A stretch of 64,000 bases of DNA, taken from assembly GCF_014652935.1 (NCBI RefSeq), contig NZ_BMZT01000002.1:186001-250000 (forward strand), written 5' to 3'. The DNA comes from Luteimonas padinae (GTDB taxonomy: Bacteria > Pseudomonadota > Gammaproteobacteria > Xanthomonadales > Xanthomonadaceae). Of this stretch, positions 1 through 8,234 are shown in pieces (position 1 is the first letter of the stretch; every line of letters begins with the position of its first letter). The notes beneath the pieces were generated by a model. That model saw only the letters and a program-made list of their open reading frames with translations, was not told the origin of the DNA and did not search any database. Position numbers and translations under genes: made by a program.

Positions 1-2
1 GC

Positions 3-161
3 GACAGCGCGGTGATCGATTTCCTGGGCGCACCGCTGAGCGAGTGCGCCGACGAGGAGGTGGTGGTCACCACCACCCTGCTGGCCGCCGAGCTGGCGGC
101 ACACCGCGAGCGCTTCCCCGCCTTGGGCGACGGGGACGCGTTCACGCTGTCCGGGGCCTGA
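3..161 (+). CDS. C-terminal end of an unrecognised protein (cut by window edge)
   Basis: An open frame enters from the left edge and ends at a TGA at 159-161, giving about 52 residues. The last residues read roughly DSAVIDFLGAPLSECADEEV and end in FTLSGA. The frame has normal codon use for this GC-rich genome. It ends two bases before the converging rluB stop, which fits a real gene end. I do not recognise the family, and no function is assigned. Confidence 0.55.
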   Translation, partial: DSAVIDFLGAPLSECADEEVVVTTTLLAAELAAHRERFPALGDGDAFTLSGA

Positions 162-163
162 AC

Positions 164-1732
164 TCAGGCCCCGCGGCGACCGCCGCCGCCGCCGCTGCGC
201 GGGCCGCGCGGACCTGCGCCCTGCGGACGGCCACCGGGACGACCGGCCCCGGGGCCGCCGCGACCGGGCGCGCCACCGCCACCGGGACGGCCACCGCCGG
301 GCTTGCCACCAGGCCTTCCGCCCGGGCTGCCGGCACGCGGGCCACGCGGGCGGTCATGGCCGCCGGGCGTCGCGTGGTCGGAGGGGAACACCGGCGCGTT
401 GCCGGGATGGCCGTAGGGATGCGCGGCGCGCGCGGACTTGCCCGGGCCGCCGCTGCGGGCGCCGGCGCCACCACCGCCGGGACCACCCGGACGCGGACCA
501 CCGGGCTTGCGCCCCGCCGGCTTGCGCGCGCCGCCGGGTCCGGCATTGCGATGCCCGGCCGGGCCGGTGTCCACGCCGTCGGGCACGTACCAGCTGCGGA
601 ACGCGGCCGGGTTGCCTTCGGGCAGGGCACGCTTGTCCTGGCGCTGCTTGAGCGGCTTGTGTGACTGGCGCGCGGCGGCCTCGCCGGTGACCGTCAGGCC
701 GCCGGAGGGCTTGCGCGGGCCGCCGCGGCGACCGCGGTCCTCGCGCACGTGGTCGAAGCGGCGCAGCTCGCGGCCCTCGTCGGCGGTGGTGTGGCCGCCC
801 ACGTAGCCGTGGCTGCGGTGCTGGCCGCCCACGTGCACCGTGGACTTGGCCGCGCGGCGCTGGCCGATCACCGGCAGCAGGGTCAGCGCCGCCGGCGCGC
901 CGTCCTCGAGGCCCAGTTCGGTGCGCAGCGCCTGCACCTTCTCGTCGGCCAGCTCCTGCGACTGCCCGCGCAGCAGCGGCTGCGGCAGTTCGACCTGGCC
1001 GTAGCGGATGCGCTTCAGGCGGCTGACCTGGCAGCCCTGGGATTCCCACAGCCGGCGAACCTCGCGGTTGCGGCCTTCCTTCACGGTCACCTGGAACCAC
1101 TCGTGCGAATCGGTGCCGCCGATACGCTTGATTTCGTCGAACTTCGCCGGGCCATCGTCCAGGGCCACGCCGCGCTGCAGGCGGTCGACGATGTTGTCGG
1201 GGACGGTCTCCATGCCCTCGGGCGCGCGCACGCGGCAGACGTATTCGCGCTCGACCTCGAAGGAGGGATGCATCAGCGCGTTCGCCAGCTCGCCGTCGGT
1301 GGTGAGCAGCAGCAGGCCGGTGGTGTTGATGTCCAGGCGGCCGATCGCGATCCAGCGCGCGCCCTTGAGCGCGGGCAGGGAATCGAAGATGGTCGGGCGG
1401 CCCTCGGGATCCTCGCGGGTGGTCACTTCGCCTTCGGGCTTGTTGTACAGCAGCACGCGCGCGGGCTCGGTCAGCGCGCTGGCCACGAAGCTCTTGCCGT
1501 CGAGCTCGACGCGGTCGCCGCCGCGGATGCTCATGCCCACCTGGGCGGTCTCGCCGTTGACCTTCACCAGGCCGTCGGCGATGCGCTGCTCGAGCGCGCG
1601 GCGCGAGCCCAGGCCGGCCTGGGCCAGCACCTTGTGCAGGCGTTCTTCCAGCTTCGGCGCTTCGGCCTCGGCGGTCGCGGCCGGGCCGCGCTTCAGCGAC
1701 AGCTTGCGGCCGCCGGTCTTGTCTTGCGTCAT
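164..1732 (-). CDS. rluB: 23S rRNA pseudouridine synthase, RluB type, with a long Gly/Arg/Pro-rich tail
   Basis: Likely isomerises a uridine to pseudouridine in 23S rRNA (U2605 in E. coli numbering). An S4 RNA-binding domain lies at about residues 30-90. The RsuA/RluB catalytic motif GRLDINTTGLLLLTTDG contains the expected Asp134, and the GRNREVRRLWE motif is at about 221-231. The catalytic core ends near residue 280. The remaining 240 or so residues are low-complexity, dominated by Gly, Pro, Arg and Ala with RGG-like runs, so the protein is far longer than E. coli RluB (291 residues). Its ATG overlaps the scpB stop by 4 bases, so the two are translationally coupled in the scpA-scpB-rluB operon. 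The family call is strong; a role of the tail in RNA binding is inference. Confidence 0.93.
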   Translation of the reverse strand: MTQDKTGGRKLSLKRGPAATAEAEAPKLEERLHKVLAQAGLGSRRALEQRIADGLVKVNGETAQVGMSIRGGDRVELDGKSFVASALTEPARVLLYNKPEGEVTTREDPEGRPTIFDSLPALKGARWIAIGRLDINTTGLLLLTTDGELANALMHPSFEVEREYVCRVRAPEGMETVPDNIVDRLQRGVALDDGPAKFDEIKRIGGTDSHEWFQVTVKEGRNREVRRLWESQGCQVSRLKRIRYGQVELPQPLLRGQSQELADEKVQALRTELGLEDGAPAALTLLPVIGQRRAAKSTVHVGGQHRSHGYVGGHTTADEGRELRRFDHVREDRGRRGGPRKPSGGLTVTGEAAARQSHKPLKQRQDKRALPEGNPAAFRSWYVPDGVDTGPAGHRNAGPGGARKPAGRKPGGPRPGGPGGGGAGARSGGPGKSARAAHPYGHPGNAPVFPSDHATPGGHDRPRGPRAGSPGGRPGGKPGGGRPGGGGAPGRGGPGAGRPGGRPQGAGPRGPRSGGGGGRRGA

Positions 1733-2529
1733 TCTTCTTCCACTCCAGTGCTGTCGCCGTCGTCGGCGAGGGCATCGTCTTCGTCGGTTGCCGCGGTGTG
1801 CGGCGGAACGTCCCCGGCGTCCGTGGTGTCCACGGCGTCGGATCCGGTGTCGGTGTCGGTGCTGTCGGGATCTGTGTCGCTGTCGGTATCGCTGCCGTCG
1901 TCCGGGCCGCCGCTGCCGGCGTCGATGTCGCCCAGCGGCATCGCGCCGTCGTTGTCCTGCGGCTTGGCCTCCGGCTCGAACTGCAGCTGCGGCTCCAGTT
2001 CGCCGAAGTCCTTCAGCTCCGACAGCGGCGGCAGTTCGTCCAGGCGCTTCAGGCCGAAGTAGTCGAGGAAGCCCTTGGTGGTGCCCAGGAGCTCCGGCCG
2101 GCCGGGCATGTCACGGTGGCCGACCACGCGGATCCACTCGCGCTCTTCCAGCGCCTTGATGATGTTGCTGTTGGTGGCCACGCCGCGCACCTGCTCGATC
2201 TCGCCGCGGGTGATCGGCTGGCGGTAGGCGATCAGCGCGAGTGTCTCGAGCGTGGCCCGGGTGTATTTCACCTGGCGCTCGGTCCACAGCCGCGCGACCC
2301 AGGCGTGCACGTCGGCCTTGACCTGGTAGCGCCAGCCCGAGGCGACTTCGACCAGTTCGACGCCGCGGCCGGCGCAGTCGGCCTGAAGGGCCTCGAGCGC
2401 CTGCGCGATCGCGCCGTCCGGCGCCGGCTCGTCCAGCGTGAACAGGCCGTTGAGCTGCACCAGCGTCAGCGGCTGGCTGGACGCCAGCAGGGCGGCCTCG
2501 ACGATGCGTTTGATCAGTTGCGGATCCAT
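1729..2529 (-). CDS. scpB: Segregation and condensation protein B
   Basis: ScpB dimers bind ScpA and the Smc heads to form the bacterial condensin complex, which compacts and segregates chromosomes. Two winged-helix domains fill about the first 185 residues, with family-typical stretches such as RATLETLALIAYRQPITR and EIEQVRGV. The remaining 80 or so residues are an acidic, apparently disordered tail rich in Asp, Ser, Thr and Gly, including SDTDSDTDPDSTDTDTGSD, ending GVEEE. Most ScpB proteins are about 180-200 residues, so the tail is an addition. The start is the ATG preceding DPQLIKRIVE, 27 bases after the scpA stop. Smc, the partner, lies in this window about 21 kb away at 23523. Confidence 0.95.
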   Translation of the reverse strand: MDPQLIKRIVEAALLASSQPLTLVQLNGLFTLDEPAPDGAIAQALEALQADCAGRGVELVEVASGWRYQVKADVHAWVARLWTERQVKYTRATLETLALIAYRQPITRGEIEQVRGVATNSNIIKALEEREWIRVVGHRDMPGRPELLGTTKGFLDYFGLKRLDELPPLSELKDFGELEPQLQFEPEAKPQDNDGAMPLGDIDAGSGGPDDGSDTDSDTDPDSTDTDTGSDAVDTTDAGDVPPHTAATDEDDALADDGDSTGVEEE

Positions 2530-2556
2530 GCGTGTCCTGTGGCGGGTGGCGGCGGG

Positions 2557-3492
2557 TCAGCGCGCCGCGTCGCCGTTCGCGGCGCCGTCGTCGTCGTCGA
2601 ATTCGCTGGCGAACTCCAGCGGCGCCTGGTCGTCGCCGCGGTCCACCGCCAGCGACTTGACGTAGATCGGGGCCAGCGGCGCTTCCTGCACGACGTCGAG
2701 CAGGCGCTCCTTGGCGAGCTCCAGGATCGACAGGAAGGTCACGACCACCCCCAGCTTGCCTTCGCGCGCCTCGAACAGCTGCTCGAAGCGGTGGAAGGCG
2801 CCGTCCTCCAGCCGCGCGAGCAGCTCGCCCATGCGCTGGCGCACGCTCAGCGCCTCGCGCTTGATCGAGTGCCCGGTGAACAGCTCGGCGCGCTTGAGCA
2901 CGTCGTGCAGCGCCATCAGCATCTCGCGCAGGTCGACCGGAGGCGGCTCGCGGTGCAGCGTCCGCTCCGGCACGAAGGCGCTGGCGGGCGCGGTGTCGCG
3001 GTCCATGCGGGGCAGGGTGTCGATGTCCTCGGCGGCCTGCTTGAAGCGCTCGTATTCCTGCAGCCGGCGGACCAGGTCGGCGCGCGGGTCGTCCTCCAGT
3101 CCCTCCTCCGACGGCGGCCGCGGCAGCAGCATCCGCGACTTGATCTCGGCCAGGATCGCGGCCATCACCAGGTACTCGGCGGCCAGTTCGAAGCGCAGCT
3201 CCTGCATCACGTCGATGTAGGACACGTACTGGCGGGTGATCTCGGCCACCGGGATGTCGAGGATGTCGAGGTTCTGGCGGCGGATCAGGTACAGCAGCAG
3301 GTCGAGCGGGCCCTCGAAGGCCTCGAGGATCACCTCGAGCGCGTCCGGCGGGATGTACAGGTCCTGCGGCAGCTGCAGCAGCGGTTGCCCGTGCACCGTG
3401 GCCAGCGGCATTTCCTGCTGCATCGGCGCGCTCCCGGACGCAGGGGCGTCGGGCGCGGCGGCGGCAGCGGTGTCTGAACCGGCTTGGATCAT
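2557..3492 (-). CDS. scpA: Segregation and condensation protein A
   Basis: Kleisin subunit of the Smc-ScpAB condensin. It should bridge the Smc heads and bind ScpB in the cytoplasm. The diagnostic N-terminal kleisin motif [23 protein letters not shown] is present at about residues 80-102, and the C-terminal winged helix ends at about residue 290, followed by a short acidic tail. The first 25 residues are Ala/Pro/Ser-rich. An internal Met at residue 25 ([12 protein letters not shown]) could be the true start. The chosen ATG at 3492 has a GGAGG 13 bases upstream, which is long spacing, so the N-terminus is uncertain. First gene of scpA-scpB-rluB. Confidence 0.94.
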   Translation of the reverse strand: MIQAGSDTAAAAAPDAPASGSAPMQQEMPLATVHGQPLLQLPQDLYIPPDALEVILEAFEGPLDLLLYLIRRQNLDILDIPVAEITRQYVSYIDVMQELRFELAAEYLVMAAILAEIKSRMLLPRPPSEEGLEDDPRADLVRRLQEYERFKQAAEDIDTLPRMDRDTAPASAFVPERTLHREPPPVDLREMLMALHDVLKRAELFTGHSIKREALSVRQRMGELLARLEDGAFHRFEQLFEAREGKLGVVVTFLSILELAKERLLDVVQEAPLAPIYVKSLAVDRGDDQAPLEFASEFDDDDGAANGDAAR

Positions 3493-3830
3493 CGGTGTCG
3501 CGGCCCCCTCCGGGCCACTCGAACTTGGGAACGCATGCGCCAGGCCCCGGGCGGGACGCGGTGGCGCCTGTGCGGCCGGCGGCCGCGGGGCACTGCAGCC
3601 AGACCACTCCGGCCGGGCGCAACGGCAGGAGCCGTAGCGGCGCGGTGGCAGTGAGGTCGTGGGTGGGGCCGGCGGGGGCAGGACGGGCGGACTGCGCCGC
3701 CGCTGCGTTCCGGCACTCGGAACCGGGATTCAGGGTAATGGCAGCGGAGAGGGCTGTCCAGCCCGGATTGTCGCGGGCTTCATGGCCGGTTGCGGCTACG
3801 ATGGCGGCCCACCGGGCGTTGGAGCAGAGC
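3493..3830. other. Intergenic region between divergent scpA and yciI-like genes
   Basis: This 338-base stretch should hold the divergent promoters for the scpA operon and the YciI-like gene. It is extremely GC-rich. The reading frames across it have Arg/Pro/His-rich translations typical of chance frames in such DNA. A possible but badly spaced promoter for the plus-strand gene is TTGTCG (3768-3773) with TACGAT (3797-3802), 23 bases apart. I see no convincing gene here. Confidence 0.5.
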
Positions 3831-4130
3831 ATGTGGTACGCGATCGAAGGCCGTGACGCCGCCGGCGTCCTCGACAGGCGCATGGCCGCGCGCGCCGCCC
3901 ATCTTGCGCGCCTGCGGGCGCTGCGCGACGACGGCCGCCTGCTGGTCGCGGGGCCGTGCCCGGCCGTGGACGCGGAGGATCCGGGCCCGGCCGGCTTCTC
4001 CGGCAGCATCGTGATCGCGCGCTTCGATTCGCTGGAGGACGCGCGCGCCTGGGCGGACGCCGACCCCTACATCGCCGCGGGCGTGTATGCGAGCGTCGAG
4101 GTGCGGCCATTCCGCAAGGTGCTGCCCTGA
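3831..4130 (+). CDS. YciI-family protein
   Basis: A 99-residue YciI-like (YCII-domain) protein. The family has a ferredoxin-like fold related to muconolactone isomerases; its cellular function is generally unknown. Family features are the N-terminal MWYAIEGRD strand, the conserved R-x-x-H-L-x-x-L helix ([11 protein letters not shown]), the substrate-pocket segment [10 protein letters not shown] and the [16 protein letters not shown] motif. The ATG at 3831 was chosen because the domain starts there and a GGAG lies 7 bases upstream. It stands alone between the divergent scpA operon and lacI. In many proteobacteria a YciI gene lies near intracellular-septation genes, but no such neighbour is seen here. 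Confidence 0.88.
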   Translation: MWYAIEGRDAAGVLDRRMAARAAHLARLRALRDDGRLLVAGPCPAVDAEDPGPAGFSGSIVIARFDSLEDARAWADADPYIAAGVYASVEVRPFRKVLP

Positions 4131-4150
4131 TCCTGGCCGATGGCGGGGCT

Positions 4151-4179
4151 TTGCCGGTCGGGCTGTAAACGTTTACATT
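4151..4179 (+). promoter_or_regulatory. Promoter for the lacI-TonB-glucan operon
   Basis: TTGCCG at 4151-4156 and TACATT at 4174-4179 are separated by exactly 17 bases, a good sigma70-type pair. The -10 hexamer and part of the spacer are covered by the palindrome at 4164-4177, so a bound repressor would block the promoter directly. The expected transcription start is near 4186, about 22 bases before the lacI ATG. Confidence 0.65.
4164..4177. promoter_or_regulatory. LacI-family operator, perfect 14-bp palindrome
   Basis: TGTAAACGTTTACA is a perfect palindrome with the central CG and flanking AAA/TTT typical of LacI/GalR-family operators. It overlaps the -10 region of the putative promoter upstream of the LacI-type gene at 4208. 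This implies autoregulation and control of the downstream TonB receptor and ABC operon. A near-identical site (12 of 14 positions) lies at 21190-21203. Confidence 0.85.
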
Positions 4180-4207
4180 CGGGTCGATCCAGCGAATCGG
4201 GGCCCGC

Positions 4208-5224
4208 ATGGCGGTCACCATCAAGGATGTGGCGCGCGAAGCCGGTGTCTCGGTGGCCACGGTCTCGCGCGCGATCAACGGCCAGGACGGCGTCGCAGTG
4301 GCGGTGCGCGACCGCGTGCTGGAGGTCGCCAGTCGCCTGGACTATGCCCCGCACCAGGCCGCGCGCGCGCTCAGCAGCCGGCGCACCCGCACTGTCGGCG
4401 TGGTCCTGCCCGACCTGCACGGCGAATTTTTCTCCGAACTGATCCGCGGCATCGGCCAGGAGGCGCGGGCGCACGGGCTGCACCTGCTGCTGTCCGCCCA
4501 CCACGGCGATCCCGGCGAACAGGGCTCCGCCCTGCAGGCGATGCGCGGCCGCGTCGATGGCGTGCTGCTGATGGCGCCGACCGATGGCGGCATCGTGCCG
4601 CTGGCCGGGCAGCTGTCGCTGGCGCTGCCCGCGGTCCTCGTCAACGCCGCCGATCCGGAGGGCCGCTGGCCCGCGGTGATGGTCGACGGCCATGCCGGGG
4701 CGCTGCGGATGACGCGGCATCTGCTGGACGCGGGCCGCCGCAGGATCGCCTTCGTCTCCGGTCCCGACGACAACCGTGATGCACGCGAGCGCCGGCGTGG
4801 GTACGAGGATGCGCTGCGGGAATTCGACCCGGCGGCCGGACCGGTGGTCGTGGCCGGCGACTTCGACCAGGCGTCGGGCGCCCGCGCCGCCGCGGGCCTG
4901 CTCGAGCGGACCCCACGGCCCGATGCGATCTTCGCCGCCAACGACGCCATGGCGATCGGCTGCCTGCGGGCCTGCGCCGACGCCGGCGTGGACGTGCCGG
5001 GCGAGGTCGCCGTGGCCGGCTTCGACGATATCCCGCTGGCCCGCCTCGTGCACCCGGCGCTCACCACCATGCAGGTAGATATCGCCGGGCTCGGGGCAAG
5101 CGCGTTGCGGCTGCTGGTGCAGTCGAGGGAGGGGGCCGGTGCAGGGGACGGCATCCGATCCATCGTGCCGCAGCTCGTCATCCGCGGATCCAGCCAGTGC
5201 GCCGGTTCCCGTCCCGGGCCATGA
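4208..5224 (+). CDS. LacI-family transcriptional regulator of the glucan locus
   Basis: A 338-residue LacI/GalR regulator. The N-terminal helix-turn-helix reads VTIKDVAREAGVSVATVSRA, followed by the hinge helix YAPHQAARALSSRRT that inserts in the operator minor groove. The rest is a periplasmic-binding-protein-like sensor domain starting at TVGVVLPDLHGEFFSELI and including the late GFDDIPLARLVHPALTT motif. It opens the locus and lies just downstream of the perfect palindrome at 4164-4177. It probably represses the receptor, hydrolase and ABC genes that follow, together with the divergent pair at 21.2 kb, until a sugar or oligosaccharide binds. The inducer cannot be read from the sequence. Confidence 0.95.
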   Translation: MAVTIKDVAREAGVSVATVSRAINGQDGVAVAVRDRVLEVASRLDYAPHQAARALSSRRTRTVGVVLPDLHGEFFSELIRGIGQEARAHGLHLLLSAHHGDPGEQGSALQAMRGRVDGVLLMAPTDGGIVPLAGQLSLALPAVLVNAADPEGRWPAVMVDGHAGALRMTRHLLDAGRRRIAFVSGPDDNRDARERRRGYEDALREFDPAAGPVVVAGDFDQASGARAAAGLLERTPRPDAIFAANDAMAIGCLRACADAGVDVPGEVAVAGFDDIPLARLVHPALTTMQVDIAGLGASALRLLVQSREGAGAGDGIRSIVPQLVIRGSSQCAGSRPGP

Positions 5225-5246
5225 CTGGCCCACGGAGACATTCGAC

Positions 5247-8215
5247 ATGAGTACGCACCGCCCGCGACACCTTCCCCTCCAGCGCTCGCTGCTGGCCGCC
5301 GCCCTGGCCTCGGGCCTGTGCTCTGCACGGCGCCGGCGCTTGCGCAGTCCACTGCCGCCACCGTGCGCGGGCAGGTCATGCTGGACTCCGCCCCGGCCAC
5401 CGACGCCGAGGTCACCGCCACCAACCTGGCCACGGGCCTGCGCCGCAGCGTGCGCGTCACCAACGGCGGCTACAGCCTCGGCGGCCTGCCGCCCGGCAGC
5501 TACCGCATCGACGTCAGCGCCGGCGGCCGCACCGACAGCCGCAACGTCACCCTGCGGGTCGGCCAGACGGCCACGCTCGACCTCGGCGTGGGCGGCGTCG
5601 ACGAGACCCCCACGGCAGGGGAGGCCGAAACGCTGGACACGGTGACCGTGACCGGCCAGGTGCTGGTCGAGACCCGCACCTCCGAGGTGGCCACCTACAT
5701 CACGCCGAAGCAGATCCAGGCGCTGCCGCAGGGCACGCGCAACTTCCTGGCCTTCGCCGACACCGTGCCCGGCGTGCAGTTCACCCAGGGCAGCGACGGG
5801 ACCACCCGCCTGCGCTCGGGCGCGCAGGACTCCAGCGCGATCAACGTCTTCATCGACGGCGTGGGGCAGAAGAACTACGTGCTGCCCGGAGGCGTCAGCG
5901 GCCAGGACTCGACCCGCGGCAATCCCTTCCCGCAGGCGGCGATCGGCGAGTACAAGGTGATCACCTCCAACTACAAGGCCGAGTATGACCAGCTCGGCAG
6001 CGCCGCGATCACCGCGGTCACGCGCTCGGGCAGCAACGAGTTCGGCGGCAGCTTCTTCTGGGACCGCACGTCCACCGACTGGCGCGCGCCCACCGAGGGC
6101 GAGGAGGCATCGGGCGAGAAGGCCGAGTTCCGCGAGGAGCAGTACGGCGCCTCCTTCGAAGGCCCGATCATCCGCGACCGCCTGCAGTTCTTCCTCGCCT
6201 ACGAGGCCAAAGAGTACGTCTCGCCGCGTTCGGTGGTGCCCGGCCAGGGCTTCGCGAGCACGCCGGGGCTGCTGCCGGCCGAATTGCAGCCGCTCGTCGG
6301 CACCTTCAGCTCACCGTTCAAGCAGGACATGTACTTCGGCAAGCTCAGCTGGCTGCCGGGCGACGCCCACCTGGTCGAGCTGACGGCCAAGGTCCGCGAG
6401 GAAACCGAGCTCGGCAACTTCGACGGCACGCGCACGCTGATGTACGGCAGCGCCAAGGACAATGACGACCGCCGGCTCGACCTGCGCTACCAGTTCAGCG
6501 GCGAACGCTTCCTCAACGACTTCCATGTCGGTTACGAGGATGCGAGCTGGCGCCCGCGCGCCTACACCCTGGCGCCTGGCTATGTGCTGACCACCGTCAA
6601 TCCCAACGACGTCATCCTCCAGGCCGGCGGCGGCCCCGACTTCCAGGACAAGGGGCAGAAGGGCTGGTCGCTGCAGAACGACCTGACGCTCAACAGCTTC
6701 GAGTGGAGCGGCAGCCACACCATCAAGATGGGCGTGAAGTTCAAGGACATCGACATCACGTCGCTGGAGCAGAACCCGTACAACGCCCAGTACTACTACG
6801 ACCTCGGGCAGGACACCTCGATCCCGTACCAGGTCCGCTTCGGCGCGCCGGTGGGCGAGGCGACGGGCGGCGTGACCACGTCCGGCAAGCAGTACGGGCT
6901 CTACATCCAGGACGACTGGGAGGTCAACGAACACCTCACGCTCAACCTCGGCCTGCGCTGGGACTACGAGACCAACCCCGCGTACACCGGCTACGTGACG
7001 CCGGCCGATTACGTCGCGGCGCTGCGCGGCTGGGACAACATCAACGCGCCGGGCTCCGGCATCGACATCGACGACTACATCAGCACCGGCTCGGAGCGCG
7101 ACGACTTCAAGGACGCGTGGCAGCCCAGGCTGGGCTTCTCGTACGACCTGCGCGGCGACCAGCGCCACGTCATCTTCGGCGGCGCAGGGCGCTCGTACGA
7201 CCGCAACCTCTTCAGCCAGCTGGCGCTGGAGAGCACCAAGTACAGCTTCCCGCCCTATACCTACCAGTTCGACACCGCGGGCCACGACTGCGATGACGCC
7301 AGCCCGACCTGTCTGGCCTGGGACGAGGGCTGGTTCGATCCGGCGGCGCTTCAGGCGCTGGTGGCGGCCAACCCCAACCTGGGCGCCGAGCGCTATCTGA
7401 TGCACAACGACATCAAGACGCCGTACTCGGACCAGTTCAGCCTGGGCATGCGCAACCTCTACGGCCCGTGGGTGACCGAGGTGACGCTGTCGCACATCAC
7501 CAGCCATGACGGCCTGGTGTTCCATCTCGGCAACCGCCGGCCGGATGGCGACTTCTTCGCGCCCGGCACCACCTGGGGCCCGCCGTGGGATGACGCGGCC
7601 TTCGGCGTGCCGGGCTACGGCCGCCTGATCATCGGCACCAACGGGCTCGAGACCCGCGCCAACAGCCTCGCGCTGAAGATCGACAAGCCGTACACGCCGG
7701 CCTCGCGCTGGGGCATGACCTTCGCCTACACCTATACCGACGCCGAGCAGAACGCCAACACCACCTCGGGCGGCGCGTTCGACTATCCCGACCTGTCGGG
7801 ATTCGGCTGGCTTGCCTCGACCGGCGTGCCGAAGCACCGCATGGTCGCGACCGGCGTCTACGAGGCGCCCTGGGGCATCACCCTGTCGGGCAAGCTGAGC
7901 CTGGCCAGCCCCAGTCCGCGCCAGGGCACCAACTGCCTGGCCGGGTGGGACGACTGCATCATCGATTACTACACGCCCGAAGGTTCGATCGGCTTCAAGC
8001 AGTTCGACCTGGCGGCGCAGCGCACCTGGCAGGCCGGTGACCGGCTCAGCTTCTACGTCCGCGGTGACGTGCTGAACGTGTTCGACTGGGTGAACTACGA
8101 TGGCCGCGACGACTGGTTCGGTGCACCGGGCGAGCCGAATCCCAACCTCGGCCGCCCGACCAGCCAGCTGCTGCCGACGCGCACGTTCAAGCTTTCAATG
8201 GGATTCAACTGGTGA
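5247..8215 (+). CDS. TonB-dependent outer-membrane receptor, signal peptide interrupted by a one-base frameshift
   Basis: TonB-dependent transporter that probably imports an oligosaccharide across the outer membrane. The mature part has a carboxypeptidase-regulatory-like domain (ATVRGQVML through about 80 residues), a plug domain (ETRTSEVATYITPKQIQALP; later FIDGVGQKNYVLPGG), a long beta-barrel and a C-terminal FKLSMGFNW ending in an aromatic residue. The barrel frame opens only at a GTG at 5318, giving 965 residues that lack most of a signal peptide. The missing start, MSTHRPRHLPLQRSLLAAAL, lies in another frame from the ATG at 5247. Adding one G near 5316-5320 would join them into a normal signal peptide ending at ALA-Q. 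This is either a sequencing error or a real frameshift. No operator precedes it, so it is probably cotranscribed with lacI. Confidence 0.9.
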
Positions 8216-8234
8216 CCGGGAGGCGGGGCGACTG

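Noticed and set aside
3489-3716. Small minus-strand frame before scpA
   Set aside because: Arg/Pro/His-rich translation with no start signal; treated as chance.
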